A stretch of DNA of 64,000 nt from Pyrrhosoma nymphula (GCA_963573305.1 OY754334.1:30869614-30933613); one strand, 5' to 3'; positions 1 to 12,105 are shown, counted from the first letter of the stretch. Program-made: numbers and translations. The notes: generated by a model not told the origin, from the sequence alone.

Positions 1-246
1 ACGGAGAACATCATATTAGAACCCCACTATATTTCCAGGTCCGACAGAAACGATAAATTAAGAGAGATATTTTGCCGAACGGATATGTATGGGGATTCGT
101 TTTTTCCCCCAAACAATAAGGGACTTTAATAAATGCTAGGCGTAATTTCATTAGAGCGTTTCCTTTTTATATGTAAACGGCTGGTGTCCTAACACCCCCC
201 GCCACACGCCTATTGAGGCGGCTTGCGGGGTAGTATGTAGATGAAT
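1..246 (+). mobile_element. 3' end of LINE family A (truncated by window edge)
   Basis: This stretch matches 41069-41317 with only a handful of differences. It covers the end of the reverse transcriptase reading frame and the 3' untranslated tail, which ends in a short TGTAGATG-type repeat. The tail includes the conserved stretch taaacggctggtgtcc and a GC-rich piece around 200-235. The rest of the element would lie left of the window. Confidence 0.85.
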
Positions 247-247
247 A

Positions 248-1930
248 ATGGCGATCATGTTTTTACTCTCGTGTGTGCATTTGAAAAATAGCGATAACGC
301 GAGCGCACGCGTTGTGGAGGACCATGATCGAGCCCCCGAATACCATTCCTTCTTCTCCCCCTTTCCCTGCATTATGCCTCGCAAACGGCTTTTAAGATTC
401 CCGTCTGTTTTTGTTGCTTGTTTCATTCACCTTATTTGCCTCCTCTTGATTTCGTCAAACTACTTCGTTTCCCAGGTGCTTTCCATTTGCTCTAGTGCGC
501 TGCCTACTTCGCAACACAACAACGCAGTTTCTTTACTATCGTTTCAGACCCTGCGCACTAGGCACTGCGCTCTTCAAAACAGATCGGAAGCATTGTTGAT
601 GTGCGCAATATGATAAAATTCGCTTCCGCCATTGTTCTTTTAAGTGTTGTTTTTCAGTTTCATGAAACATGGAGCATGTTAAGTTTTTAATTACTCTGTG
701 GCAAATAGCTTACGTACGTAAACGAATACTTTGTAGGAATTCGATGAATGTACTCAAAGCATTCAGCCATTACAACTGTGTACAGTATTGTTTCTTCTGC
801 GCTTATCGTTCCGTTCGTCGTCATTCGTATGCGGTGATGTGTTCCAATCTGCGCTGACTGTAACATCTTTGAAGAAAAACTACCCTTTCTTTTCTCACCT
901 ACTATTCCTAGCTATGCTTCTTATTTATTCTTTTCCGTCATTATTTTTTCTGTGATCATTCATTCATTGTTCGTAGATACCACTCAATTTTTTCCATGAC
1001 AAATGGAATCTATAAGCGAATTATAGAGTACGTGCTATTTATCCGTCTTTTCTGCCATCCGTTTTAACAATAGGGAACCTGGAGCTACGACCGTTAGCCT
1101 GGCTTTCGTGATAGGTTTTGACTAAAGATGAACTTTCATATAAATGAACATTTGACCTCTATCCAGATATATTATCTTTGTATGTTGACCGCGTTTCCAA
1201 TTTACTTGTATCCAGCGTGATGAATTCGTTCCCATTTTCATGAATTTAGTCCATCTACACTTCATCTCGCTATAATTTTAATCTCACTGCCCTTCGTGCG
1301 CATGTCAGCAAGAATTTCCATCTTCGTCATCCAAAGCAGTAGCTTTAAGTCAGTGGCTTTGAAATTTTCTCCGTATTAAACGAATTTGGTGCGACGAGAG
1401 GTAAGCTTTCAAAAACACTCTTTACCTTTTGGTACCCTTTTTTAGGGTGATGAGGGTAAGCCCCGGATGATTGAGAACGTTGACGTCAAAATTATGACTT
1501 TGTTCGCTAGTGGATAAACAGGTGGAACGGGACGCCATATTAATTCTGTATTAAAGCATTAATCCTTTTTCGTTGAATCTCTTCATTTTTGAGGTGTTCT
1601 TTCCCGTAGGCGTTGCATGGCGGCAACAGTTTCGTTGGCACTCCTGGTCGCGTCTTCAGCTTCAGGTAGAAGTTGCTGGATCGCGATGTTAGCTGTTTTG
1701 TTATAGGTGTCGCAGGGGTCGACGACATAGTTATCAACCGCACTGACCCCACACCTGACACCAATATGTCGCAGGGGTCGACGACATAGTGGGTATGTTC
1801 TATGTACTAAATGAAAAGGCCGAGTCAGAAATACACAGTGTCAATTTAATTGAGAGAATTCATTGAGGAGTTTACATTACTTGACTGGTTATAGTTAATC
1901 GGGTCAACCCGATTGTACTTACAACTGCCT
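248..1930. other. Non-coding stretch with minor repeats
   Basis: No gene recognised. Positions 275-335 resemble 31065-31130 (both contain cgataacgcga-cgcacgcgtt). Positions 547-612 resemble 39258-39335 (cctgcgcactaggca, acagatcgg). A 24-base sequence around tgtcgcaggggtcgacgac occurs twice, near 1709 and 1767. An open frame at 248-613 has no recognisable motif. Confidence 0.6.
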
Positions 1931-2009
1931 GGGTGAACACCTGGCCTGGAAAGGAACTTGCACAGGTGGGTGGGTTCCGGGTGACAGGAAGGGAAGGTTC
2001 AGCAGCGCC

Positions 2010-2207
2010 GAATATCGGCGAACGATTCGCGTGGTCACAACTTAGTATGACCCTCCCGAAGGCACGCTCATCGCCGGTCACCTTACGACGACCCAGCCGG
2101 GAAGTCAGGGAAGGGCAGCGGCGGATATCGGCAAACGATTCGCGCGGTCACGGCTAGCATGACCCAGGCACGCTCATCGCCGGTCACCTCACGATGACCC
2201 AGCCGGT
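2010..2207. repeat. Two-copy tandem duplication, period about 113 bp
   Basis: The block with cgaacgattcgcgtggtcac followed by ggcacgctcatcgccggtca appears twice in direct order (about 2012-2099 and 2125-2206). The second copy carries a small deletion. It is CpG-rich compared with its AT-rich surroundings. Confidence 0.75.
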
Positions 2208-2401
2208 TTAAGTTTCTCCATCATCCTCCACACCCACATCTCGAACGCATTTAGCCTATTCTCGTCCTCCTTTCTCAGACTCCACGTTTCTACTCCATAC
2301 TGCGGTACACTCCATATTAAACTCTTCACCAGCCTCTTCTTTATATTCTTACCCAAGGTCCCCTTCATAAGCTCCATTCTGTTACTAATTTTGGTCGTCA
2401 A
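2186..2401 (-). mobile_element. LINE family B fragment: reverse transcriptase C-terminal region
   Basis: On the minus strand the reading frame encodes KKRLVKSLIWSVPQYGVETW, then SLRKEDENRLNAFEMWVWRM. This is the well-known segment after the RT catalytic core in RTE/Jockey-type non-LTR retrotransposons, where YGxETW and FEMWxWRRM are typical. It is about 70 residues long and truncated at both ends, so it is a dead fragment. It lies next to the tandem duplication at 2010-2207. Confidence 0.85.
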
Positions 2402-2409
2402 ACGACCAA

Positions 2410-4930
2410 CATTAGGAGGAGAAGAAGTACTGCTGAGTACGTATAATGTGCATAAGTATCATGATACATGCATTTAAGAATAAATAAAGAATTTAAATTT
2501 AAGTATAAAACGAAAAGCAATTTGTTGGGTTATTTTACATTGTCCTAAGTGGGCGAACATCGAGAGAAGAAGAAATATATTTTGGTATTGGAAATGATCG
2601 AAGTAGTAGCTTTTAAAGAGATAAGTTACGAAAGAGATAGTTGATGCAATCCGAATTTTGTTATGAGTTCCTTAACGTTATGGATGTCAATATCTATTGA
2701 TTCCATCTCTAAATGTCTGCAACGGGTCATAAGTTTTGGTTGAAGGTTAACCCCTCTAATCCCTCGCCCTCCAATCGATTTGCACACATCTATGCAAAAC
2801 CATTCGGTGCTTCTGCGGCAATTTCTCTCATTTTGCCCCCTCGATCCCTGCCTGTACGTATACTTCCCATTTGTCTCCATCGGTCACGGGCAATTATTGC
2901 CCTAAACGGCATCCCCTTTTGAACTCAGGTCAGCTGACCGCAGCGTGATGTGTCGGTAGAGATGGAGATAGTCACGAGTGTCTTTAGCTACGGCTCATTT
3001 ACTACGGTTCAATGGCCGAAACCCACACCCCTTCCCCAAATGGGACTTCCCAAATGTTTGTCCTTTGCATTGATCCATCCATTTCTCCGAACTTTGAATG
3101 AAGAAATTCCAGAGAAAAACCTTTTAAAATCTCGCTATCATGCCCGTTTTGAGAAAAGGAAAAGAAATATGACGTTGCGGAAACTCAGGCCATGAAAAAT
3201 CGGGGCTAAGTCTCATATGTTATTTCTACTTAAATTATTACCTATCATAACGTTTATGCTTTGATTTCATTTGCGTTCTCCGCCTTTAATATCCATGGGT
3301 ACCGCTTGTTTTATTTATTCACAGACACAAAATATATCTTCCCTTAATATTTTTTAATAAGTAAGACTATCGTTTTAATCTAGGTACTGATATGCATATC
3401 GTGTTCTTATAAATTGAATTTAGCATTTACTTCTTATTTTTTTAATGCTATTGTTTAGTTTTTTATTTTGAATAAATGTTGTAAACAAATTTTCAGCTCG
3501 TAAATCGTATTCACTCGAGTTTGAAGCTAAATTTGATTCTTTATTTTGATAGTACGATTGATTCTTGAGGTAAGCGTTTTAATTATCATTTCAAATTTTT
3601 CTGTTTCTCTTAATATCCTTCCTATAGTTTAAGTTGATTTCTCAATGGCTGCGGGCATATTTGTGTCATATCCACGGAATCCATTAGGATACATCACGTA
3701 AGCCTCGAAATATGCAATATTTTTTTGTTTTTCTCCGAACGTGATGACTATATATGAGTAAAAATTGTGATTGCTTGTGATCACACCTAGAACAGGGAAT
3801 AATGCTAGTTAATAAGATTAATTTTAAAGTCATATGTCGTGTTCTATATCCGGATTGTATGAATTTATTGTCGAGTGATGGAGATCAAATAAATAATGTT
3901 TTTAATATGCATATTATTCTGCTAGTCACCTCTTAGTTGTGTGACTGGTAACTTTTCGCCAAACATTGTTCTGTGTTACATGCTGCGACATTTTGAGAAA
4001 AATGTCAGTTGTTAACGTGTATTTATGTGCTAAGAACATAATTGCGTGCATGCAGGGACATAAAAATGTCTAAAACGTAATTAGACTTGAGGGGACGCCT
4101 GCTTCTAGCATTTAAAATACCGAAAAAACTTGAAAGGACGACTATCGTGGCTACCTCTGAAACTATTTATACAGGCTGAAAAGCAGCTGTTAAGAGCCCT
4201 AATTGTTTGCGGAATACTACATTTTAAATCTTTCCCTTCGGATGTCTAATTCCCAAACCATGACTTCATTTTATATTCTACTTTGTTATGCCGAGTTCCG
4301 CAAAATGATCTTGACGTCAAAAAAATGAATGTCGGCTTCGAGTTGTCTAAAAAGAGTGAGTCAATTTTTTTTTCTACGGCCTAGATGCCATTTCCAATGT
4401 GCAATAAGCGATTGAGGGATTTCATGTATTTTTTGTCGCAGGGGATCGTCGTTGTTCGTGAAATTTTCATCAATGGTAATAAAAATTCAATTCGCTTCCC
4501 GTTGTGAGGATGTAGGTATTATTGATTGCAGTTTTTTCTTAATCTTACTTATAAATAAGAGCTTATTACTGATTTTTCTTGTTTTTCTTACAAATGCGTC
4601 GTATCTCCAAGGTAAAGTCGGATGCATTGTTGCGTATGGAACTTTAAGGAGCTACTACTAAGGCTGCGTAAGTCAAAACGAATGCTAAATTCCACCTCTT
4701 TGTATTTATTGTTTAAAAAACAAACTTTCTGATGACATGCCTCAGCCTTAAAAAAAAGTTAGGGCACAAAACATTGTAGGGTTATTTGACGAATAAATTT
4801 TTAATTGAAACTTTCCAGACAGGGGAGTCGATTAGAACGCCATTTCGATTGAACAACCACATTTTGATTAATTTTGCAGTAATTTGCTAATGGCGAAAAA
4901 TTAAAATGGCAATGTGGGTAGATTTTTTTT
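2410..4930. other. AT-rich non-coding stretch
   Basis: No gene, RNA or clear repeat boundary seen. Short open frames here have no recognisable motif. Oligo-A and oligo-T runs are common. Confidence 0.5.
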
Positions 4931-4965
4931 TTTAAGAAGAACACAGCTTTGTATATTTTATTTTA

Positions 4966-5020
4966 TTACTATAGCGACCGATTTCGACTGTTACACCATC
5001 ATCGGGTACAATATATGGTG
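4966..5020 (-). ncRNA. Hammerhead-ribozyme-like motif in Penelope-like terminal repeat (minus strand)
   Basis: On the minus strand the order is ttgtac, CCGATGA, a short stem-loop (tggtgtaacagtc), GAAA, then tcggtc. This follows the hammerhead core CUGANGA...GAAA...GUC with one change (C in place of U at the second core base). It is the partner of the motif at 5905-5962. Confidence 0.6.
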
Positions 5021-5321
5021 TGACTGTAAGTCCGTTGAGCAGCTGTTTATGAGTAAAAAAAGAATTTTGGGTGGGAGAAGAAGAAAGCAGGGGAGAGGGA
5101 GGAGCTCAAAGTGACTCTTCATTCATTTGACTCAGGTCGGTTGGTCAGGTAGTGGAGGTTGGGGAGAAGGTGGATTAGTACTGGGGTGAAGTAGACTGCA
5201 GTGAGATGTGTGTGGGATTGATAGCAGGTGGGAGAGGTATGAAACGGTTTTGTCAATAAGTAATGACGGGTCATTAGCTCGAAGGCTGATTTCCCTCAGT
5301 CCTAATGCGTCCATTTTTCGT

Positions 5322-5632
5322 CCTTTATGTCCAGTGATCTTCTTCCATGATGTGTTTGGAGGAGTTGGAAGTGACTTCTCCTCTGCGAAGACAGTTTTTA
5401 TGTTCTTTGGATCTTATTGAGAAACTTTACCCAGTTTGACCATTGTATAAACGTTTGCTACTATCCTACTTGTGGTTGTATATGCCACTTTTTCGTAGGG
5501 AATCTATAGCGTCTTTTGGGTCAATCAGAAGCCGTCCTAATGTGTTAAGGTTGTACAAACAGATCTTTTCCGTGTCTCTGGGGATGGCTTTTGAGACGGA
5601 GTATATTTTTTCACAAGCATAAGGAATTCTGC
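5322..5632 (-). pseudogene. Penelope-like RT thumb / GIY-YIG nuclease pseudogene fragment
   Basis: The minus-strand frame reads through the RT-to-nuclease linker (LLIDPKDAIDSLRKSGIY) into YNGQTG, SFSIRSKEHK and SNSSKHIMEEDHW, interrupted by two in-frame stops. G-Q-T-G-x-S and K-E-H are signature positions of the GIY-YIG domain in Penelope-like elements; the N-terminal GIY half is corrupted. It is non-functional. Confidence 0.8.
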
Positions 5633-5904
5633 ACCACTTTGATTTTGGCTGAGTCTGGACAGGAAGCAGAGACTTTGCACGATTAAAAGATCGTTGTTTT
5701 AACCTTTTTATTAAACTTTTTTGGACGATGGAAACGTTTTAACCGTTGTTTAAAGCTATTTGTATTAAAGGTTGAAGTCAAAGTTTAAAATGAAAATTGG
5801 ACAGTGGTATGTTAATGAGACGGTTTACCATAGAATGAAAAAAAAGTGTGCTTGTGTGCAAAAGGATGACTAGAATTACCGGGGATAATCACGTCCGTTT
5901 GATC

Positions 5905-5962
5905 CCCATATATTGTACCTGATGATGGCGTATCAGCCGAAACCGGTCGTTTGCAATAAATT
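5905..5962 (+). ncRNA. Hammerhead-ribozyme-like motif in Penelope-like terminal repeat (plus strand)
   Basis: CTGATGA (5919-5925), a small stem-loop with ggc/gcc, GAAA (5939-5942), a self-complementary accggt and a GTC cleavage triplet (5946-5948) occur in the correct order. Helix I can form between ttg-ac before the core and gt-caa after it, with an internal loop. Very short self-complementary helix III is known from Penelope-associated hammerheads that act as dimers. Activity is inferred. Confidence 0.65.
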
Positions 5963-6474
5963 AAATCTATAGAAAACACAAAGTTGTTTCAAGAATTATT
6001 ATTATAATGAATATATTTCATCAAATTAGATCTTCGTCATGTGATTCAATTTTATTTTTACTTGATATCCTGTGAATTTACACTTCATTTAATTAACACG
6101 TATTCATTTAATACCGTGTAAATTCAAATAATTTTACGGCGGAAATAACTTAAGGTAACCTTTTCCTGCTTTAAATTCTATTTCACTCACTATTCGGAGT
6201 GCTGCGCAAATACAAAATTTCGGTAATTGAGTCCGTCAGCGGCGTTCGTTCATTGCAACTGACACTTTTAGACATGGCGTCCGGAGGGAATTGGAAGTGA
6301 ATTTTGTTTGCCGTTCTGCGTTCATTCTAGTCTCCAAATTTACCAGCCTTCAAAATTTTATTAACGTTCCTTCTGCCCGTGACGTTGTCAGCGAGAAAGG
6401 CTTGAATTCATGTTCTGCTACCTCACATCGAAACTCCTCGACGCCTTCCTTAATTAGTTCTCCTGTGTCTCTAG

Positions 6475-6865
6475 TGATATTTCGACTTCTGAACAACAAA
6501 ATAATGCATTTCTGCTCTATTTGATTCTCAAATTGAACAAGAAATACTTGATACTAAATGCGAGAATGGGTCAAATATGGCGAAAAATAGTGTTTTATTA
6601 AAAAAAATATAAATGTAATTTTCGCGAAAACTGTTTTAAATAAGTGAAAATTCCCAGGAAATTGTATGAAAATAAAATAAAGGGTCCTATTTTTTTAGTT
6701 TTTATTAAAACCTGCCATACATTCGGTAATATGCGGTAATTCAACAGAAAATACGCTGCAGTCGGCTCCTGTGACTGGAAAAAGGTGTCTATTAAATGTA
6801 TATTGAGAAATAATCTGAATATTTTGTACATAAACTTAGCTTTATAGCAGCTAAGGCATGTCGTC
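6475..6865. repeat. Interspersed repeat family C, partial copy
   Basis: This is similar over its length to 16430-16830 and 31170-31620. Shared blocks include gaacaacaaaataat, aaaaatagt-tttt, ttttcgcgaaaactgt and cgctgcagtcggctcct. No coding potential recognised and family not identified. Confidence 0.7.
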
Positions 6866-6869
6866 AGCG

Positions 6870-8245
6870 AAAACATTTTTTAATCAAGACAAAGAAAAAT
6901 ATGGAATCGCTAATCTCTTTCCTTGGTCCCAACCTCCTCCCGTTCGTCGTATAGTTTCAGACTGACTGTTCCTTGGTTTAGTAACCTCTTGGTGTGCGAA
7001 CTTTGAATCCGCTTGAGGTAAAAATAATTATGAATAAATAAACTAAGGAAATATGGGCCTGCGCCCGGGACGTTGACATGGGGGTCCGGAAACCTATCAC
7101 GAAATTTTAAATTCAATGCAAATAAGGGCAATTAATGAGAACATTATATTTTTTTTCTTTTAACTGAGAATGTTCTGTCATTCATTATTTATTTTGAACA
7201 ACTTTATCAATTAAGGCGTTGGTAATTTTTCAACGAAAAACCGTAGGTACCTATCGTATTTTTTCAGAATATTTCGCAGCAAAAATGAAAAAATCATCTG
7301 TTAAGCTACAGTTCCAATTGCACTCTTATATGCCTCAACACAATTTTGCTCATGATTTTAAATATTTTTTCTCTTTCCCCTGCTTATGCTCATCGATACC
7401 CCCCGAGTCGAAATCCTGGCTACGTCATTGACCTGCGTCTATGAAAATCATCTAGAGCATTTTTACTCTCTCCTGTCGAAAACTACCTTAACCGGTAGGT
7501 TATCCTTAGAATATTAATAAAACGTTTGTTGACATGCACATTGCACATGCCTAGTTGTAGTTTTTTTATCTGAGGAACGAGCCCAATAGAGGTTGGGCGT
7601 CGTTTCATTCGTCTCCAAAGTGACGAGGCGGTTCTTTTTTATTGCATTTCATACGTATCAAGTTGCCGCAGGGAGATGTTGCGCAAGGAAAATTATGAAA
7701 AAGAAGGAAAACTTGAGGGAGAGTTGGAAGATTTAGCGCGCAGGAGTCGACCACATGTTGACCAACTCTAAAAATATGCTTCTAACTCGCTTACATTTCT
7801 AGGGTTGAATGATGGTTGACATGGTGGTTCTAACCAACTTGCTGCTCACACGATTCCCGGTAGAGTATGAAGTCTTTAAAAAAACAATTGAAGCAACCTC
7901 CGCACCTGCTGCCTTATCGTGGTTACCATCGACTCATCCACTCGGAAGAAAGAAATAACGCGAATCGAAGGAGGGGATGGATATATCGTTTCCTTGAAAC
8001 TTAACGACTACCATAAAGAAATTATTCTAGGTACGCATTCTCGCCCATATCGTACCATGATTACGACGCATTGTGAGCTTTTTATTCAATGCGTGGAAGC
8101 TAGCACAGATTGGAACACATCAGCACACTTGATCGCGCCCATAAATGGATGAATGTAAGGACGTGAGCATACGAAACCTTCGGTAAACTACCGGTAGGTT
8201 TCAGTATTTATATATGTATAGAAATTAGTCACGGCTGAATATACT
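6870..8245. other. Non-coding stretch with LINE-B tail fragment
   Basis: No gene recognised. Positions 7450-7520 contain ctaccttaaccggtaggtta followed by tccttagaatattaataa, which resembles the tail of LINE family B at 23740-23790. The rest is unassigned. Confidence 0.5.
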
Positions 8246-8249
8246 GTAA

Positions 8250-8560
8250 ATCCTAGTTGGTGAGAGAGGAAACTTCTGGATGGGAAGGCAGGGTAGGTGG
8301 CTGGAAGCGGTAATGATGGGCGATGGTTTGCTGGGAGGCCGTGATAGAGGGAAGGATGTTGGGCAAGCGAGGAAGGGGAAGAAATAGAATAGGTTTTATG
8401 GACGGGATGAAGAAAGGTAGGCCTTACGCTGAGATGAAGAAAAAAATACTATTGGTAGATAGGGCACTGCACGTGTATTAGCCTGTTAGATTTTCTGTGA
8501 CTTTCATCGTAACCTACCTTCAACCGGTAGAATACTCAGATGATGATGACGATATTTTTT
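8250..8560 (+). mobile_element. LINE family B, 3' end fragment
   Basis: This aligns with 23500-23780: aacttctg, gggtaggtggctg-aag, atgatgggcga-ggtttgct, atgaagaaa, gatagggc-ctg-acgt, and the tail ctaccttcaaccggtag. The frame is broken. It corresponds to the end of the reverse transcriptase protein plus the 3' tail. Confidence 0.7.
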
Positions 8561-8644
8561 GAATTCGTTCAAAATACATACCTATTTGAAAACGTAAGGT
8601 TTTTACTAAAGAGTAATTGACAACTTATTGTATAAAAGTTATCC

Positions 8645-8865
8645 ACGTTAAACGCATTTACTGGAAGTCAGCACTTATACAAAATAGATGCGATTATCGA
8701 CGTTCTTTTACTGTCTACCGCACATGCTTGCGATCTGTTTAGAAGTGCGCTGGGTCTGAGACAAGTGGAAAGCATGTTTGCGGTTGTGTTGCAAAGTGAG
8801 CTGCTGTCTAGAGCGAATGAAAAGCTCCCATGGTATGTAATATTATGTAGCGTCTGACTAGAATT
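8645..8865. repeat. Interspersed repeat family D copy
   Basis: This resembles 41430-41640: both contain atcgacgttctt, ttgcacat or cgcacat, tgcgctg-gt, and gttgcgaagtga-like blocks in the same order. In opposite orientation, parts match 480-612 and 39240-39345. Function unknown. Confidence 0.55.
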
Positions 8866-11360
8866 TGGATTTCATCTATGCGTACTCCTTAGAATGGACT
8901 CGCTGTCGTACAATTCCAGGGAGACACTCGATTTCCCCCTCAGTGTAATGCTGTACATCTTTCTACCTGGCCCTCCTTATTTAAACACGTATCCTAACCA
9001 GCTTTCATTTTCGCGCATTCCAAACGCCATTATCCATCGCCAACGCTGTAGTAAATCTGTTGAGGTAAAAGTTTGCTAGGGTTACCGCCTACTTGCGTTC
9101 ACTCGGCGAACTTATGTAAACGAGGCGTTAGAGGAGAGACGAACCTTATCCGCTAATGGACCGACATCACTTGGACTGCATCCAAGTGAGAGAATGCATA
9201 AGAGAAGAAGAGAAATTTCACGGTCAAGGCGTGAGAGTCGCGATCATGTTTCCTGAAAACTTGAGTTTAATACCGATTACCTGTACGTCATGGCGTTGTA
9301 TTTCGAGCGTGAATTTATCAATTTTTACGATATTATTAGCAACGTTGGCCTCATGAAGGATGTTAGGGGCTTTCCCGGCGAATATAATATATTTTGTTGA
9401 TTTCACGGAGCAGGGTTTTATGTAATGCTCCGGTGACCTCGGGTCTTCATTGTAGTAAATGCGTTTCGGAGGCATCACAGCTTCCATTTTCAGGTCAGGC
9501 CCACCGCCAATCAGAGGAGTCGCCGCGTTTTGTCTCACCAGGGTTGTTTCTTCTCTCCGTCTCTCAGGGTAGAGATGTCTCCAATTGTTTGCCAAGGTGT
9601 ATCCGTCTTCTCGGTTGTAGATAATGGGTTCCATACGACGCCGTCTCCGGCTCTACTTTGTGAAATTTTTCATAATGTGGCAATGAAAAAATAATTAGCA
9701 ATTTAACAGTTTTATTACGTATAAAAAACGTCACAGAGTTACCTCTTCAGGTATTCATCTCTACTACGAAAACAGTTGTTTTTATATATAATAAAACTGT
9801 GGAATGGCCAAGTATTTTTGCATTGATACATAAGAAAATTGTTGACCATATTTATAAAAAAATAATCTTACAACTGTGCTTCTATAGTGTTTAACTATTT
9901 CTACGAATAAATCTTGCTTCTCAATTTTTTCGGTTACTCTTGCATGAAATTAAACATTCTGATAAGTTTATTTTCCAAGTATAAACGGATAATCTGTGCT
10001 ACTTCACTAAATTTTAATGATTCCTCATTTCACGTTAAATAGTTAAACTTTGGGATGGTTAACCTTTCCAGTAAACGCAATGGAAGATTTTTCACATCGC
10101 AACTAGACGCCTAAGGCAGCGTTTTGTATGCTTAAACGAGAGTAGTCAAAGAAGGTGATCAGTGACATACGCTCTTGAGACGTGTTTGAAGTCCACTATT
10201 CATCTCTTGAGCTTATAGCGATGCTTTTACCAAGGACCTCCATCCACAACATGTTGCATCCAATCGCGCATTGTCCAAAACCCCGTGGCACCAGCCTGAT
10301 TCCATGAAACAGTTTGTTTTCTCGTAACGAATTTTAATGAACCTGCTGTTTTAATTAACGAACCTTCCCTCGTTTCCTCGCTGTTTGAGAAAACTGCGGA
10401 GAGGGATTGAAGAATGAGACTGAGAGAACAGGAGGAGGAGAACATAGCAGGCAAACATGCAAATGACTGAGACAAGCGCAAGCCGTCTAAAAAATAACTC
10501 GATATGAAGTATTTTTTTCACGTCATCTCTCCTCCTCTTTTCACCTCGGGCGAGGTAAGCTCTGTCGAGTTACGGGCTCTGCAATTGTCTTATTAACCTC
10601 ATTTCTTATCTAAATAACTAATGCATTTAGGTAAACCTTATAAATGTTTACAGCATAGTAGGTTTATGATAGTTTCTCATGCAGGGTACAAATCACATCT
10701 AGCTGCTTTAATTCCTAAGTTCTATACTCCTTTTAACACATGGTGATTTCCTTAGATTTCTGATTGGGCCGAACGGAATTAAAGAAACCAGCTGTGGCTT
10801 ATGCACTGCAAAAGAAACTCAGTTAAACCCACAATAATTTTAAAAATATGTGGAAGTGTATTAATTATCCAGACAAGTAATGAGGTGTCCCCCTGGAGTG
10901 ATTGCGTCATCAGGGAAATGGGAGAGCCTTCACCTGTTCAGAGCTTATCGAGCCAAAGTTAAAAGGAGAAGGAGAGATGATGTGAAAAAATTCTATATTT
11001 AAAGGTTTTTCAACTAGTGCTTGTGATAGACATTCGCATTGTACACTGAGCCATATGTAGTGATAGCAAAGAGGAATATTGAATCCATTAAAATGCCCAA
11101 TCGGCCATATTATGTAGGATCAGCTGTTAACTCAGTACGCAGAAAACATATTGGTATTAGTGGAATGGCGGAATTGTCGCCGTATCTTAATACATTATCT
11201 ATAAAAATGCAATAGGAAAATTATTTTTAATAAACTACTGCTTTATTTGGAAAATTAATGGAAAAACGGCGAGCAAAATTCATGTTAGGAGGGTCATTTT
11301 TTTAAAAGAAAAACAGGCTTCAATTTCATGCGTCAGGAACGCCCTCTGCTCTATTATTTA
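8866..11360. other. Non-coding stretch with one unrecognised open frame
   Basis: The longest open frame in the left 45 kb lies here on the minus strand (9224-9634, 136 codons, starting MEPIIYNREDGYTL). It has no motif I recognise, no close partner copy, and no convincing splice signals, so it is not called as a gene. Nothing else is supported. Confidence 0.4.
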
Positions 11361-11873
11361 GGACGGAATTACGATCGACGTTTCCTGACGTGACAAGAGA
11401 CGGACGGTGGCGTTCACGAAGCTTGGTGATTGTGATGTAGTGGAACATATTACGATGAACGGACGTTGACGGTGTGACAACGGACAATCAGCGAACTTTA
11501 CATTCAATTCTTTACATTTCCGCCACGCTACTTAAACGGCAGTCAATCAGAAAAGAGTTATTTTTTCGATATTCACAAAAATTTATTTCCAGATAGTCCA
11601 TATTGCTTATTACCTATACAATGAGACCTAATTAACTCTCTCGGAACAATATTTGTCAGTGCTTTTGTGGGTCATATATATTTTGATTATGAAGTATGAA
11701 AATTTAAAAAAACTACCTCGCAAACATTTTGAACTCCGTTTTCGAAAACTGTCTACAATTGGCGCTGCTATTCCCGTCAATCGTGATTCGCTCCTCTTCT
11801 TTACGGGAACACGGAAAACTAAATGCTAGCGTCCGTTTCCGTCATGTCAGGGAAAATCGATCGTAATCCCTCC
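11361..11873. mobile_element. MITE-like element with long inverted ends (family E)
   Basis: The left end ggacggaattacgatcga and the right end tcgatcgtaatccctcc are inverted partners. The similarity continues inward through tttcctgacgtgac, giving inverted repeats of about 50 bp. The interior is AT-rich and non-coding. No certain target duplication. A second copy of the same terminus lies at 12036. Confidence 0.7.
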
Positions 11874-12029
11874 TTTAATTTATGCAAGTAACTCGAAAAT
11901 TACACCGCTTCTAAGGCCATTTGCATCTTTGATGGCCGATTCTAATGGGGAATAATGGAGAGTCGAGAGAGAAACCTGAATTTCGCATCAGGCCACTCTT
12001 AGTGAAATCCGCCAAGGGGACAGCAGTTT

Positions 12030-12105
12030 AAGGGTGGGATTACGATCGACGTTTCCTGACGTGACGGAAACGGCCGGTGGCGTTCAGTTTTCCTTTGGTC
12101 TTTCC
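12030..12105. repeat. Solitary terminus of MITE family E
   Basis: The stretch gggattacgatcgacgtttc and its continuation through ggcgttcag match the left end of the element at 11361-11873. Its partner end is missing or displaced by the element inserted at 12126; an inverted piece of the family interior is seen near 12670-12705. Confidence 0.65.

Larger units (their letters stand above)
4930..5990 (-). mobile_element. Penelope-like retroelement remnant with inverted terminal repeats
   Basis: The ends are about 85-bp inverted copies of each other (about 4931-5022 and 5900-5987), each with a hammerhead-like core. Between them the minus strand encodes decayed Penelope-like protein. First comes RIPYACEKIYSVSKAIPRDT and NLNTLGRLLIDPKDAIDSL (about 5629-5470), the link after the reverse transcriptase. 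Then, in the same frame apart from two stops, comes YNGQTG, SKEHK and SSKHIMEEDHW (about 5440-5325), the second half of a GIY-YIG nuclease. The RT core itself is missing. Family placement rests on the order of these segments and the hammerhead-bearing ends, which are features of Penelope-like elements. Confidence 0.8.

Noticed and set aside
248..613. A 121-codon open frame as a small gene
   Set aside because: It has no motif, it begins in repeat sequence next to a LINE tail, and part of it matches another non-coding repeat at 39.26 kb.
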